Below are positions 9,117 through 20,200 of a stretch of DNA of 64,000 nt, one piece after another. The position numbers and the translations under genes are program-made. The stretch lies in contig NC_068341.1 of NCBI RefSeq assembly GCF_014633365.1, positions 26,084,339 to 26,148,338 of the forward strand. Direction: 5' to 3'. How positions within the stretch are numbered: the first letter of the stretch is position 1; every line of letters begins with the position of its first letter. The notes under the pieces were generated by a model that searched no databases, was not told the DNA's origin, and saw only the letters and a program-made list of their open reading frames with translations. Source of the stretch: Diospyros lotus (taxonomy: Eukaryota; Streptophyta; Magnoliopsida; Ericales; Ebenaceae).

Positions 9117-10355
9117 AAATCCCTAACTATGAGATTCAATGCAGGAGAAATGATGGTTACGTTGCAAGTTGATCCAAGTTTAAGCAAAACCCTTGTCACA
9201 TTAAAAGCCATGATGAAAGCACTAAAGGACAGCAAGGAGGGTGTGCTTCTTGAATTAGGATGTTTGTCGGCAGACTATGGGGAGTTTAATGTTGTCGCAC
9301 AGGGTGGTATCCAGCAAGTGTTGGCCGAGTTCAGTGAAGTATTTAATGATCTAGAAGGGCTGCCACCAAGAAAGACACAAGAACATGCTATCAACTCATA
9401 GCTGGGAGCTGCCCTGGTAAGCGCAAGGCCCTATTGCTACCCCTATGTTCAAAAAAATGAAATTGAGAGGCTAGTACGAGAGATGCTTGTTGCAAGGATT
9501 ATTAGACCTAGTACTAGTCCCTTTTCTAGCCCTGTTTTGTTGGTTAAAAAGAAGGACGAGGGATGGAGATTTTGTGTAGATTATCGAGCCTTGAATGGTG
9601 CTGGATAAATTTCCTATTCCCGTGATTGATGAGTTGTTAGACGAACTACATGGGGCCACGATGTTTTCAAAGCTAGACTTGAAGGCCGGATACCATCATA
9701 TTAGAGTTAAGGAAGAAGATGTGCCAAAGACGACATTCCATACTCACGAGGGGCATTACGAGTTTCTGGTCATGCCCTTCGGGCTGACCAATGCACCGGC
9801 AACATTTCAGTCCCTCATGAATGAGATCTTCAAAGGTCAGTTGAGACGATTTGTGTTGGTTTTTTTTTTATGATATTTTGGTATTTAGCAATGACTTGGA
9901 GGCATATGAGCAGCATTTGAAGGAGGTGTTGAAAGTGTTAGCTGAAAACCAACTCAAACAGAAAAAAATGCCAATTTGGACAACAGGAAGTGGAGTGCTT
10001 GAGCCATGTCATCTCACGTGAAGGGGTGGCTGCTAACCAGTCCAAAGTTAAGGCCATGCTTGAGTGGCCAAGGTCGGGGTACTCAAACAGAAAAAAATGC
10101 CAATTTGGACAACAGGAAGTGGAGTGCTTGAGCCATGTCATCTCACGTGAAGGGGTGGCTGCTAACCAGTCCAAAGTTAAGGCCATGCTTGAGTTGCCAA
10201 GGTCGGGGTTGATAAAGGAATTACGGGGGTTTTTGGGGCTAACAGGGTACTATAGACAGTTTGTGAAAGATTATGGGAAGTTGGCTTGGCCTCTCACAGA
10301 AAAACTACGAAAGAACGGGTTCAGTTGGGATGAAACAGCTGATAAGGCTTTCTAG
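9117..10355 (+). pseudogene. Gypsy-1 reverse transcriptase
   Basis: RT blocks appear in order: the LEGLPP segment before 9401, [11 protein letters not shown] near 9570, [15 protein letters not shown] near 9667, [13 protein letters not shown] near 9772, then the catalytic YDDIL block near 9869 and GFLGLTGYYRQF near 10228. Stops occur at 9399-9401 and 9606-9608. A T-run at 9860-9869 just before the YDD block shifts the frame, so the palm active site cannot be read through. A 129-bp tandem duplication lies at 9952-10209. Confidence 0.9.
9952..10209 (+). repeat. 129-bp tandem duplication inside Gypsy-1 RT
   Basis: The copies 9952-10080 and 10081-10209 both begin ACTCAAACAG and differ by one base (CTTGAGTGG versus CTTGAGTTG). 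The length is 43 codons, so the frame is kept, and the duplicated peptide block includes CLSHVISREGV. With one change in 129, against about 5% between the LTRs, the duplication probably occurred after integration. Confidence 0.95.
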
Positions 10356-10760
10356 ATATTGAAGGAAGCTATGACCTCCTTATTGGCCTTACCTAATTTC
10401 ACTAAACAATTTGTGATGGAAACGGATGCGTCCGGATCAGGTTTAGGGGTTGTTTTAATACAAGAGCATCGCCCCGTTGCCTTTTACAGCCATGCACTTA
10501 ATCCTAACAGCCGCAACAAGTCGGTGTATGAGCGGGAGTTGATGGCAATAGTGTTCGCTGTCTAAAAATGGAGGCATTATTTATTGGGTCGGAAGTTTAT
10601 CATACGCACGGATCAGAGGAGCTTGAAGTTTCTAATGGAGCAAAGATTGGTAAGTCCCGAACACCAAAAATGGTTGCTGAAACTGATGGGCTATCAGTTT
10701 GACATCCAATATCGGCCCGGGTGGGAGAATAAGGCAACAGATGCCCTCTCTAGGATCAAT
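10356..10760 (+). pseudogene. Gypsy-1 RNase H
   Basis: This is the RNase H-like domain of Ty3 elements: [16 protein letters not shown] (from about 10411), [16 protein letters not shown], and after a TAA at 10563-10565, FIIRTDQRSLKFLMEQ and QYRPGWENKATDALSR. The stop replaces the Gln of the family's AVQKWRHYL block. Catalytic Asp, Glu and Asp positions are still visible. Confidence 0.88.
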
Positions 10761-12110
10761 TACTCAGCCAGTCTTTTTGTAATAACAGTTCCTAAAGCTA
10801 TTCAACTTGAACAGCTGGCTAAGGAAGTGGAGGCAGACGTGGATTTGCAGAAATTGATCCAAGAAATACAGCGTGATCCTTCGGCCAAACTCGACTATCA
10901 GTGGGCTAATAATCAACTTTTATTCAAGGGCAGATTATACTTGCCTAAGGGATTGACTTTGATTCCTATATTGCTCCAAGAGGGGCACGATGGGAGTTCG
11001 AGCGAGCATTCAAGGTTCTTGAAGACATACAAGAGGATAGCAAGGAATGTGTATTGGGTTGGAATGAAGAGGGATATCCATCGCTATGTGAACCAATGTG
11101 CCATTTGCCAGCAGCACAAATACCAAGCCTTATCACCGAGAGGCCCTTTGCAGCCACTCCCTATTCCGAGTCAAGTATGAGAAGATATAGCTATGGATTT
11201 TATTGAAGGGTTGCCTAGATCCGGAAATATGGACACGATATTGGTTATGGTGGATAGATCGAGCAAATATGGACATTTCATAGGACTCAAACACCCTTTT
11301 ACTGCTAGCAGTGTGGCTGCGATTTTTGTGAAGGAGGTGATACGCCTACACGGGGTGCCTCGATCTATTGTGTCCGATAAGGACAAGGTCTTCATGAGCC
11401 ATTTTTGGGAAGAATCATTTCGCCTCCAGGGCATGAAGCTATGCAGAAGTACAGCTTACCACCCCTAATTGGATGGGCAGACGGAAGTACTAAACCGAAC
11501 ACTAGAAACCTACCTACGATGCTTTGCATCAAGAAAACCAAAGGCTTGGTTCAGCTAGCTACCATGGGCAGAGTTATGGTATAACACTTCTTACCACACA
11601 ACTTCCAAGCTTACTCCCTTCCAGGTGGTTTATGGACGGGAGCCACCAGGGTTATTGAGGTTCGAAAGGGGTTCTACCCCAGTATCGGCAGTGGAGCAGC
11701 AATTGGTTGCTAGGGATTAGATGTTGGAGGAACTGAAGGCTCAATTGTTGCAGGCTCAACCTCAGATGAAAGAAGTGGCAGATGGGAAAAGGCAGGATGT
11801 TCAGTTTGAAGTGGGAGACATGGTTTACTTGAAGATCAGGCCCTATCGCCGCAAGTCGCTAGCTGCACGTCCTCATGAGAAGCTAGCACCTCAATTTTAT
11901 GGCCCATTCGCTGTGGAGAAGAAGGTTGGGCAAGTCACTTACAAGTTGTCCTTGCCTGCGACTTGCAGCATTCATCCCATCTTTCATGTGTCCCAATTAC
12001 GCAAGGCCAACGATATACTCGCCACCCTAACTGATATACCTAGCCAACTCAGTGAAGAACTAGAGATGTTAGTGGAACCAGAGGCAGTTATTGGAGTACG
12101 GCTGGGAACG
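10761..12110 (+). pseudogene. Gypsy-1 integrase
   Basis: An HHCC-type zinc region is seen near 10987-11115, ending NQCAICQQHK. The DDE core follows: [12 protein letters not shown] near 11191, IVSDKDKVF near 11369, and GQTEVLNRTLE near 11476. The C-terminal half includes GDMVYLKIRPYRR near 11814 and HPIFHVSQLRK near 11974. Stops at 11178-11180, 11466-11468, 11556-11558 and 11718-11720 divide it; three of these correspond to single transitions at Trp or Gln codons. Confidence 0.9.
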
Positions 12111-12245
12111 GGTAAGAACCTAAGAGGCTTGGATGTACTCATTCAGTGGAAAGGGCTGCCACCTTTGGAAGCCACCTGGGAACCCAATGACATGCTCCAG
12201 CAACAATTCCCTGATTTCCACCTTGAGGGCAAGGTGAGTTTATAG
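12110..12245 (+). pseudogene. Gypsy-1 chromodomain
   Basis: The C-terminus of the frame 11721-12245 reads VLIQWKGLPPLEATWEP, the hallmark of the chromodomain fused to integrase in chromoviruses. The domain is thought to direct insertion to particular chromatin. The frame is open to its natural stop ten bases before the 3' LTR. Confidence 0.88.
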
Positions 12246-12255
12246 GGGGAGGCAT

Positions 12256-12595
12256 TGATAGAAGACCCATACAATTCCGTTACCAAAGACGGAATAAGCA
12301 GGGGCAGAATAGTGATAAGGGAAAGGGAGAAAGCAACAAAAGTGGTTAAAGGGTACTATGGGTAGAGCAAAGTAGGTGGCATGTGCGGACAACAGAATCG
12401 GTTAGAGGAGGATAACTAGAATAACATATAAATAGGAAAGATAGTAGAATAGATAGGGGAATTTTTGAAGTAATGAAGATATTGGGAGAGTGCGGACCTC
12501 TCAAAAGTCCACTTTCTTTTCATTTACTTAATTTTTCAGTTGTATTTCTCTCCATTTTCAGTAAACCAAGATAGATTATCTTCAATAATCTATCA
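12256..12595 (+). repeat. Gypsy-1 3' LTR
   Basis: This is the same 340-bp unit as the 5' LTR, preceded by the purine tract ATAGGGGGAGG (12242-12252). Differences from the 5' copy are mostly transitions. Confidence 0.96.
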
Positions 12596-12600
12596 GGCAC

Positions 12601-13480
12601 CAAAACGCCCATTAAAGGTATAGGAAAAACCTCTCCTACCTCCTCTTTCCCTTTAAATTCTATCATTTATGTCCTATGTAGTCCTTTTAATTTGTTTTCT
12701 GTTAGTAAACTTAATAGAGAACTAGACTGTTCAGTTACCTTTACCTCTACTTCTGTTTGTGTGCAGGACCAGGGTACGAGGCGGACGATTAGCGTCGGGC
12801 GTGAGTCATGGGCCTAATATCATCTTATTGGGCCTAGTTTGCCAGTAGCCCACACCAGTGCGGCTTCCCTAGATCTCCTCCACTCTCGTCTCGATCATCT
12901 CAGCATCTCCAAACTAAAAAAGTTAGTTCCTATTTTGTCGTCATTATCCACTTTTAATTGTGAGTCATGTCAGTGTGGTAAACATGCTCGTAGTTATTTT
13001 CCTAGTCGTGTCCATGATAGGGCTACGGCTCCCTTTTCCCTTGTGCACTCTGATGTATGAGGGCCCAATCGAGTCAACTCTACTCTAGGTTTTTCAAACT
13101 TTGTTATTTTTATTGATGACTTTTTTCGTTGCACTTGGTTGTTTCTCATGAAAAGTCGGTCCGAATTGTTTTCTGTCTTTCAAACATTTATTATTGAAAT
13201 AAAAACACAATTTGACGTTTCTATACGTGCTTTCCGTAGTGATAATGCCCCTGAATATTTTTCCTCTCAGTTTACTACTTTCATGACTGCTAATGGCATC
13301 TTACATCAATCTTCCTGTCCTTACACACCCCAACAAAATGATGTCGCTGAGTGTAAAAATCGTCATCTCATTGAAACTGCCCGAACACTACTTTTACATG
13401 CCAATCTTTCCACCAAATTTTGGGATGACGCTATTCATATTGCTTGTTATCTGATCAATCGCATGCCATCTTCTATGTAA
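12601..13480 (+). pseudogene. Copia-3 protease remainder, pre-integrase and integrase core
   Basis: After Gypsy-1, the Copia-3 protease end reads NLFSVSKL near 12688. The gag-pre-integrase zinc region (LLHSRLDHLS..CESCQCGKH) is at about 12869-12980. The integrase DDE core has HSDV near 13048 (a stop immediately after), FRSDNAPEYFS near 13231 and a DVAECKNRHLIE block near 13342. The frame 13139-13480 ends at a TAA. Confidence 0.85.
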
Positions 13481-14062
13481 CAAGACAAAATTCCTCATTC
13501 TCTTTTGTTCTTTACACAGCCACTTTATTATGTTCCCCTTCATGTATTTGGATGTATGTGTTTTGTAAATTCTTTTTCACCTAAACAGGATAAACTTATT
13601 GCCAAATCTCTCAAGTATATCTTTCTAGACTACTCTTAGTTGCAAAAAGGCTGTAAGTGTTACTCTCCTGAGTTGAACCGCTATCTTATATCTACTGATA
13701 TCACATTCTTTGAACAATAGTCTTTCTTCTCGATTGCTCAGCCCGATTCACAGAGTCTTGACCAAGTATTGCCTATTCCTTTCTGTTCTCTTCTGTTGCC
13801 ATCTTCGAGTCCATCTGTCTCCTCCTCTATGGGCCCCTCATTACTATCTTCAAATCCACACTCCATGGATCCTCCACTTCTTACATATCACCGTCGTCCT
13901 CAGCCTACTGTCAGTGTCAGCATTCCTCTAGAATAGGGCTCTCTTGACTCACACTCTTTGTCAATGGTTCCTCCTACCACAGATCCTGCGCTAGCAAGCC
14001 TTCCTGTTGCTCCCTGCAAAGGTACATGATCCACTTGTAATCCACACCCTCCTTATAATTTT
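13481..14062 (+). pseudogene. Copia-3 integrase C-terminus and linker
   Basis: Readable pieces include HVFGCMCFV near 13538, SLKYIFLDYS near 13609, and a Ser/Pro-rich linker from 13700 on. Three or more stops interrupt the reading. Confidence 0.7.
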
Positions 14063-14968
14063 TTGTGCTATGAGCGTCTGTCACCTGCTTTTAGTGCTTT
14101 TATTTCGAGTCTTTCCTCTGTTTTTGTTCCTAAAACCACAGGTGAAGCCCTGTCACATCCAAGTTGGCGCCAAGCTATATTCGATGAGATTGAAGCCTTA
14201 CACTCAAATGGTACTTGGGATTTGGTGCCTCTACCACTAGGAAAGACTCTCGCTGGTTGCCAGTGAATGTTCACTGCAAAAGTGGGCCCCAATAGACAGG
14301 TGGATCGTCTTAAAGCTCGTTTAGTTGCCAAAGGCTATACACAGATCTATGGACCGGATTACAGTGATACCTTCTCTCGTGTTGTTAAAATGGCTTTTGT
14401 TCGCCTATTTCTCTCTATGGTTGCTATGCGTCATTGGCCACTCTATCAGTTGGATATTAAAAACGCATTCCTCCATGATGATCTACAAGAGGAGGTTTAT
14501 ATGGAGCAACCACCTGGTTTTGTTGCTCAGGGGGAGTTCAATGTAGTCTGCAAACTCAAGAAGTCTGTCTATGGTCTAAAACAATCTCCACGAGCGTGGT
14601 TCAGAAGGTTTAGCACTGTGGTTCAAGCCTTTGGTCTCACCCAAAGTGAAGCTGATCATTCGATTTTCTATCGACACTCCTCTTCTTTATGCATCTACCT
14701 TGTTGTTTATGTGGATGACATTGTTATCACAGGGAGTGATCAAGTTAGCATACAACAGTTAAAGGAACATCATCTACATCAACACTTTCAAACCAAAGAC
14801 CTAGGCAGACTCCGGTATTTCTTGGGTATTGAGGTTGCACAATCAAGAGATGGTATCTCAATTTCTAAGAAGAAGTATGCTCTTGACATCTTAGAAGAAA
14901 CTAGCATGGTGAATTGCAAGCCGAATGATACTCTAATGGACCCGAATATCAAACTCTTGTCGAGATAA
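14063..14968 (+). pseudogene. Copia-3 reverse transcriptase
   Basis: Two frames separated by a single TGA at 14264-14266 (in place of Trp in the GCQW block) cover the RT domain: SWRQAIFDEIEAL, YQLDIKNAFLHDDLQEEVYM, VYGLKQSPRAW and the catalytic YVDDIVI near 14710. The frame ends at a TAA after IKLLSR. RT is otherwise complete, which makes this element useful for clade assignment. Confidence 0.9.
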
Positions 14969-15660
14969 AGGGAGCCCTTTTCAGATCCTGAAAGGTATCG
15001 AAGATTGGTAAACAAGTTGAACTATCTCACCGTCACTCGCTCTGACATTGCTTTGCTATAAGTGTAGTTAGTTAGTTCCTCAGTTCTCTATGTAACTCTC
15101 ATTGTGATGCTGTTATCCGAATTCTAAGATACATCAAAAGAGCACCAGGTAAAGGGTTAGTCTATGAGGATAAGGGGTAAAGGGTTAGTCTATGAGGATA
15201 AGGGACACACAGATATTTGTTGTTATGCAGATGCGGAATAGAAGGATCTCTTTCTGATCGTAAGTCAACCTCTAGGTATTGTGTTCTTACAGGAGGAAAT
15301 CTAATTTCTTGAAAAAGAAAGAAACAAAATGTAGTAACTAGATCAAGTGCAGAGGCAGAATATTGGGCTATGGCTAATGCAACTTGTGAGCTTGTTTGGC
15401 TTAAGCATCTCCTTCAAGAACTTAAGTTTTGTGAAATGTCTCCTATGAAGCTTATTTGTGATAATCAGATTGCCTTGCACATTGCTTCCAATCCAATGTT
15501 TTATGAACGGACCAAGCATATTGAAATTGACTACCACTTTATTAGAGAAAAGTTGGTTGAATGTATTTTTGTTACAAAGTTTGTTAACTCCAATGATCAA
15601 TTTGCAGATGTCTTCACCAACTCTCTAAAGGGTCCTCGGGTAGAATATATTTGGAACTAG
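14969..15660 (+). pseudogene. Copia-3 RNase H
   Basis: The domain begins PFSDPERYRRLVNKLNYL, then passes a deletion near 15045 and a 28-bp tandem duplication. The frame 15370-15660 contains ANATCELVWLKHLLQEL, LICDNQIALHIASNP and HIEIDYHFIREKL, ending with the ADVFTNSLKG block. The decay is concentrated at the N-terminal half. Confidence 0.85.
15148..15203 (+). repeat. 28-bp tandem duplication in Copia-3 RNase H
   Basis: The unit starting GGTAAAGGGTTAG occurs at 15148 and again 28 bp later with no visible difference. The length is not a multiple of three, so it shifts the frame. Confidence 0.88.
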
Positions 15661-15700
15661 CTTGGTGCATATGATATCTATGCTCCAACTTGAGGGAGAG

Positions 15701-15897
15701 TGTTGAGTTGTATATAGAGATAGTTAGCATGATGTCATAGCTTATGTCATGAGGTAGCATGACATCATAGCTTATGTCATGAGGTAGCATGATGTCATGG
15801 CTTATGTCATGATAGTTGTATATATATGTGTGTTCCATCTCTTAGTTTGAAATGATATAGAGATATTTTTCAATCCATCTCTCTCTAAACTCTCACA
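15701..15897 (+). repeat. Copia-3 3' LTR
   Basis: This 197-bp LTR follows the purine tract CTTGAGGGAGAG (15689-15700). It again has three 30-bp units (15725-15814), with a shorter TA/TG run than the 5' copy. It is followed by the duplication ATGTG. Confidence 0.93.
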
Positions 15898-15902
15898 ATG
15901 TG

Positions 15903-16728
15903 CTTGGAAATGGCCGAATGTGGAATCACAAGCATTGGTGGAGATTCAAGGTGCCTTGCCTGCTTATTATTTGGTGGATCACCCAGATTTGGTGCAGTGG
16001 GTCCTAGCTTCTAATGGTGTGTTTTTGGTGAAATCTACTTTTTCTACTTTTGTAGAGAGGTGTGGTAATGTGCCATGGAGGAAATTGGTGTAGCATAGTT
16101 CAGGTGTCCCAACCTATGTTTTCATTCTTAGTTAGCTATTAAGGAGAGGTTGTCCACCTTGGATCGCCCTAACCTGTACATCTATTTTCCTAAAAGGTGT
16201 TTTTTATACAAGGCAACGACAGAAAAGCATAGTCACCCCTATTTTGATTTGGCTTATTTCCAACAAATCTTGGTGTTCTTTCAACGAAGATGCAAGTTCA
16301 CTTGGTCATGGCGACAATGGGACCAAGGGATTCTTTGGGAGGCTAGAAAATGAAGTGGTAAGAGTTTGTGGCAAATTGTTAATCGCCTTATTCTTCAGGT
16401 GATGGTTTATTTCCTTTGGCAAGAGCAAAACAACCGATGCTTTTATGGCAAGGAGCATACAAAGAAGCAAATGGCTTACCAAATACATAATGTCATGTGG
16501 ACTAGGTTGACTATACTTCAATTCCCTCATTCATTACAGGGAGTTGCCTTGGTGCATTGTAGACTATCTTCAATAGGTTTCGAGTATTTGATTATGCTTT
16601 CTATTATATATGACCGGAGGCTTGTTTGGTTTAATTTGTTTTTGTGTTTAGCTCAAGATATACCCTAACTTATATATATTTCGTTCATTCTATTCAAATA
16701 ATTATTCATTTACAGAAGGGAAAAAAAA
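15903..16728 (+). pseudogene. L1-type LINE 3' end: zf-RVT region and 3' UTR
   Basis: The translation shows WKWPNVESQALVEIQGALP, then a zinc-binding reverse transcriptase (zf-RVT) region with FLVKSTFSTFVE and VPWRKLV, and a C-terminal NRLILQVMVYFLWQEQNNR block near 16380. This is the characteristic tail of plant L1 ORF2. The frame changes at least twice. A short A-run (16721-16728) after an AT-rich stretch is the likely poly(A) end. It continues the fragment at 5471-5576. Confidence 0.78.
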
Positions 16729-16760
16729 CCCTAAACCATAAACCTAAACCTAAACCTGTC
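16725..16760 (+). repeat. Short telomere-like CCTAAA run
   Basis: AAACCCTAAACC and two following CCTAAA units occur together. Such telo-box-like sequence is common in plants at gene flanks and at repaired breaks. It lies at the junction between the LINE tail and the SDN5-like gene flank. Confidence 0.6.
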
Positions 16761-17058
16761 TAGTTTTAGAAATATTAAACATTCCCAGCTATTTGAAAAT
16801 TCTTACAAGCATTAACTTTTGATTTCTTATAAGAATGAAACCTAACCTTCAATCAAAATTCAAGCCTACATCCACCCTAAACTCTTTTTTTCTTTCTAAA
16901 TCCTAAAAATTGAAGCTCTAACCACCATATTCTGTTGCAGGGTAGCCTTTTCAAATTCATTCCCTACTAATATAAAACCAAAAACTTGAGTAGCCAGTAG
17001 CCACATCATTTCTTCATGAAAAGCAAGTTCGAGTTCTATGCATCAGAAGAATAACATA
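16761..17058. other. 3' flank or intron of the SDN5-like gene
   Basis: This is AT-rich sequence without a domain that I recognise on either strand. I looked on the minus strand for the continuation of the SDN5 family (a Tyr-Tyr-Thr-Leu block, then the exonuclease motifs) and did not find it. Confidence 0.4.
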
Positions 17059-17251
17059 TCAACCCTTAATTCCACTAGGTGGGGACCAAACTACAGATGC
17101 ATCAAAGGGATTCATAATTTTTGAAATTGCCAACAAACCTTTCTCAGATGTCTGGGCAGGTTTCCCTGAACCTGAATCAACTTCATTCCTTTTCCTCTTA
17201 ACCCTGCACGTAAGTAGTGCATCTATGGTCTGCATTCCATCTGATACACAG
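17059..17251 (-). CDS. SDN5: SDN5-like exon 5, last exon visible
   Basis: It starts [15 protein letters not shown], followed by a basic KRKR stretch and a Ser/Gly/Pro-rich tail. The open frame runs to TGA at 17061-17059. Possible donors at 17138 (AAAG then GTTTGT) and 17094 (then GTAGTT) would remove the tail and allow further exons. Confidence 0.78.
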
Positions 17252-20200
17252 CTAGCACAGAAGAAATGCAACAAACATCATCGGAGCATTGGAAAATTGT
17301 AAGCACGTGCGTGCGTGCGTGCGTGTGTGTGTGTATGAGAGAGAGAGAGAGAGAGAGAGAGATGTAATATACCACTTAGTTGTAAGAAAAGGAAGACAGA
17401 AAACAAAAACGAAAAGGAATCATAGTAATTACCAACCTAAGAGCTAATACTGCTCTAGGAATACTACAGCATTTTTTGAAACCTTTGAGTATTTTAGCCT
17501 GTGACAAGTACATGGCTGCATCCAGGCCAGGCACATAAAGCATAACCACTTTGGGAATCAACGGCTTGTTCTGCATCTCAAAAGAATGTCATTTCAGTAT
17601 ATGCAGAAGGAAAAAGGGAATCTGACTGTAGAACACAACACTATGTCCAACATACATTAAATTTTGAACAGAATGCAACACATAAAAGGCCTAATTTATA
17701 TCAAATGCTTTTCTCAATTTGGCATCCAAAATGGAACCATCAATATTAACTTCCATTTAGGTAAACAGTTAACCCAGACAATCAGTAGTTCTGGAGTTTT
17801 GAAGCACTGGATCATCCATACTGAGTCCATATTTGGTGTTCCGCTAAAATTACATGACGCAAGATACTGCTAGGAAGGGCTTGGTTGATACTGAATTTCA
17901 GGCTTTAAATGGTAGAAGAAAAATAAGGGTTCCATTACTTTGATAAAAATCCATGATGGCATGAATCCTTCAGCAAGCACCCACATGACAAGTCCTTGAA
18001 CGTCCTGCTTCAGCAAGCAGAATCCAATTAAAACCAATTTTCACTGCATTTAATTTTCCAAGAGCTTGCATATTTACAGCTACCCACTTGCAAATTTAAA
18101 GTTGATCCAGCTTCAGGTGTCTTAAAAACAATGTCTGCTTTTGCCTGCATGAAATACAGAACCATGGGTCAATTGACGCCCAACAATTAAAAGCAGAATA
18201 GTTGGTTGATGGAATATTCAAATGCCTAGAAATTAGTGTTGTTAAAACTTGCAGACCTTGCCCAGATGCGCTGCAGGTTGTTTAGCAATATTTTTCTATA
18301 GAAATAGCGCAAATCAGTGCCACCATTCTTTGGTAATTAGGTTTCTTTAATTAATTAATTTATTTATTTATTTATTTCTGAGTAAATTGCTAAAAAATAT
18401 ACTGAACTTTAACCATGATTTCAATTTTTTTTCAATAGCCTTGTCCAACTTATTATTTGGTTTCAATAATGGACTGTAGTTTGCCCCCGTCAATAATTCC
18501 TGTTAAATGATGACATGGCAAGCTTAAATAAATTATGTGAAAAAATGAGGTGTCAAGTTCCTTCCTCATGTTGTCTGTTTCAATGTTTTGATTCAGTTTT
18601 GCACAAATCTGCAAAGCCCCAACATTTGGGAAATTTTTTGAAATGTCATCAGACATTTGAGGTGGCAATGTCAGGCAAGGTGGCAAGTGCACTTGTTACA
18701 TTCTTCGAATAGTCCTTTAAGTTTATCACATCATTGTTTAGAGGGAATTATTGACAGGACAAATGGCGGTCCATTATTGAAACCAAATAATAAGTTAGAT
18801 ATGGCTGGTGTGCACAAGGTGTCTCTGATAAGTTCTCATAGAAAATTGGCAGGGATAACTTTTTCAGAATCTCTATAAGAACACATGATATATCCATCTC
18901 AAATAAGCCATCATGTGTAATAAGAGTTAAATTACTACAATTAATTATACACGTGTGTATGTTTGGGTACTTGTATCACTCTAAACTATCAACAGCCATC
19001 AGGACTATAAAAATTAAAAAAAAAATCCAGATTTTAGTGTTGCTCTATGCAGGACATGAGTGGCTTCATAACCTCTCTCTCCAAGATAGAGCAAATCTCC
19101 ATGATTATCTCTAAGTACGAGCTCATCCCCACCGATTGGCTAACTGTAATATTATGCTGTGCCTTACTGGGTGAACCAGGTTTGGGTACTCACGGCACCC
19201 TAAAGTTGGCCACAGGATTTTTCTGCCCTAGTATTTGTGGCAAGTAAGATGCTCACAACACTCTTACCTCGACCATGTGAATTCTTTGCCTCAACATCTT
19301 ATGAGTTGTCGTCTTTGAATATGATCACCACACATTCCTCCATAAGGTCAAATCGTATGCCATTCCACATGAATGTTAAGAGTGCCTCCCACTGACTACT
19401 ACTTTGCAATGGCTCCAACAACCTAGGCAAAGGCACAAACTAGTATCTCCTCCATGCATAACCATTAGGACTTTGTGGAATAGAGTTTAGAATTAAAAGT
19501 TTGTGAAATAAGCTGAATTCTTGAAAGCTTACTTGAATATTATTGAATCAGAGTTGAGGTATTTATACAAGTACAAAATATCTATGCTATCTCCTAGAAA
19601 ACAGGAATGAATTCAAATTTAGATAGCAGTAACTAATATTCGAAATGCTGGAATTATCTTCTGCTTTCAAGCTGTATCTTTCCCTAGAATCTTGGAGCTT
19701 AACTTATCTTCTAAGCTGCCTTATCTTTTAAATCTTGAAGTCTTATCTTATCCAACTACCTTATCTTCCCTCTTTAAACCTGAACATCCAATCTCATCGT
19801 CTAACAGTTTGTCAAGGACAAACCCTCCATTACATAGGTATCTTGATTGACCAATTTTCAAAGAAAGAATTTGTGACTAGACATGTATAACCCACATATG
19901 GTAGATACCCCTCAGGTGCTATCTTTAAATTCTACATCATCTATGGGCACTCAACTATAGACACTACCCCCTCATTAAAGTTGCCACCAGCCACTACCAA
20001 TGAGGAATCACTTCACTAACAGCATTTCAGGATACAACCTCTGACCACATCTGCTGGACACTTAACTATGTAGCGCTCGAAACTCCCTTGGTAAATGATT
20101 GCATCATATAGATGGGATCTTTACCACTAAAATTTTAATTCTCCACTGCTGCTCACTTACTCAACTGCCTTTTAACTCTCTCCCTACCTGCACCAGCTCA

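Larger units (their letters stand above)
7335..12600 (+). mobile_element. Gypsy-1: chromodomain Ty3/gypsy element nested in Copia-3
   Basis: The LTRs at 7340-7679 and 12256-12595 (340 bp each, about 18 differences, near 5%) are flanked by GGCAC at 7335-7339 and 12596-12600. The primer site is tRNA-Met type. The order is gag, protease, RT, RNase H, integrase and a C-terminal chromodomain, which defines a chromovirus. The compact 5.26-kb size and short LTRs fit the Reina clade, but the clade is inferred. The coding region has at least six stops, a poly-T frameshift in RT and a 129-bp duplication. Confidence 0.96.
5577..15897 (+). mobile_element. Copia-3: structurally complete but dead Ty1/copia element
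   Basis: Both LTRs are present (5577-5787 and 15701-15897), flanked by identical ATGTG duplications (5572-5576 and 15898-15902). A tRNA-Met-type primer site follows the 5' LTR and a purine tract precedes the 3' LTR. Domain order is gag, protease, integrase, RT, RNase H, as in copia. Without the nested Gypsy-1 and one duplication copy the element is about 5.06 kb, a normal copia size. Frameshifts and stops occur in every domain. LTR substitutions (roughly 15 in 197 aligned bases by eye) exceed those of Gypsy-1, consistent with the nesting order. Confidence 0.94.

Noticed and set aside
19469..19811. Target duplication for the intron 1 solo LTR
   Set aside because: Flanking pentamers GACTT and GTTTG differ at several positions.
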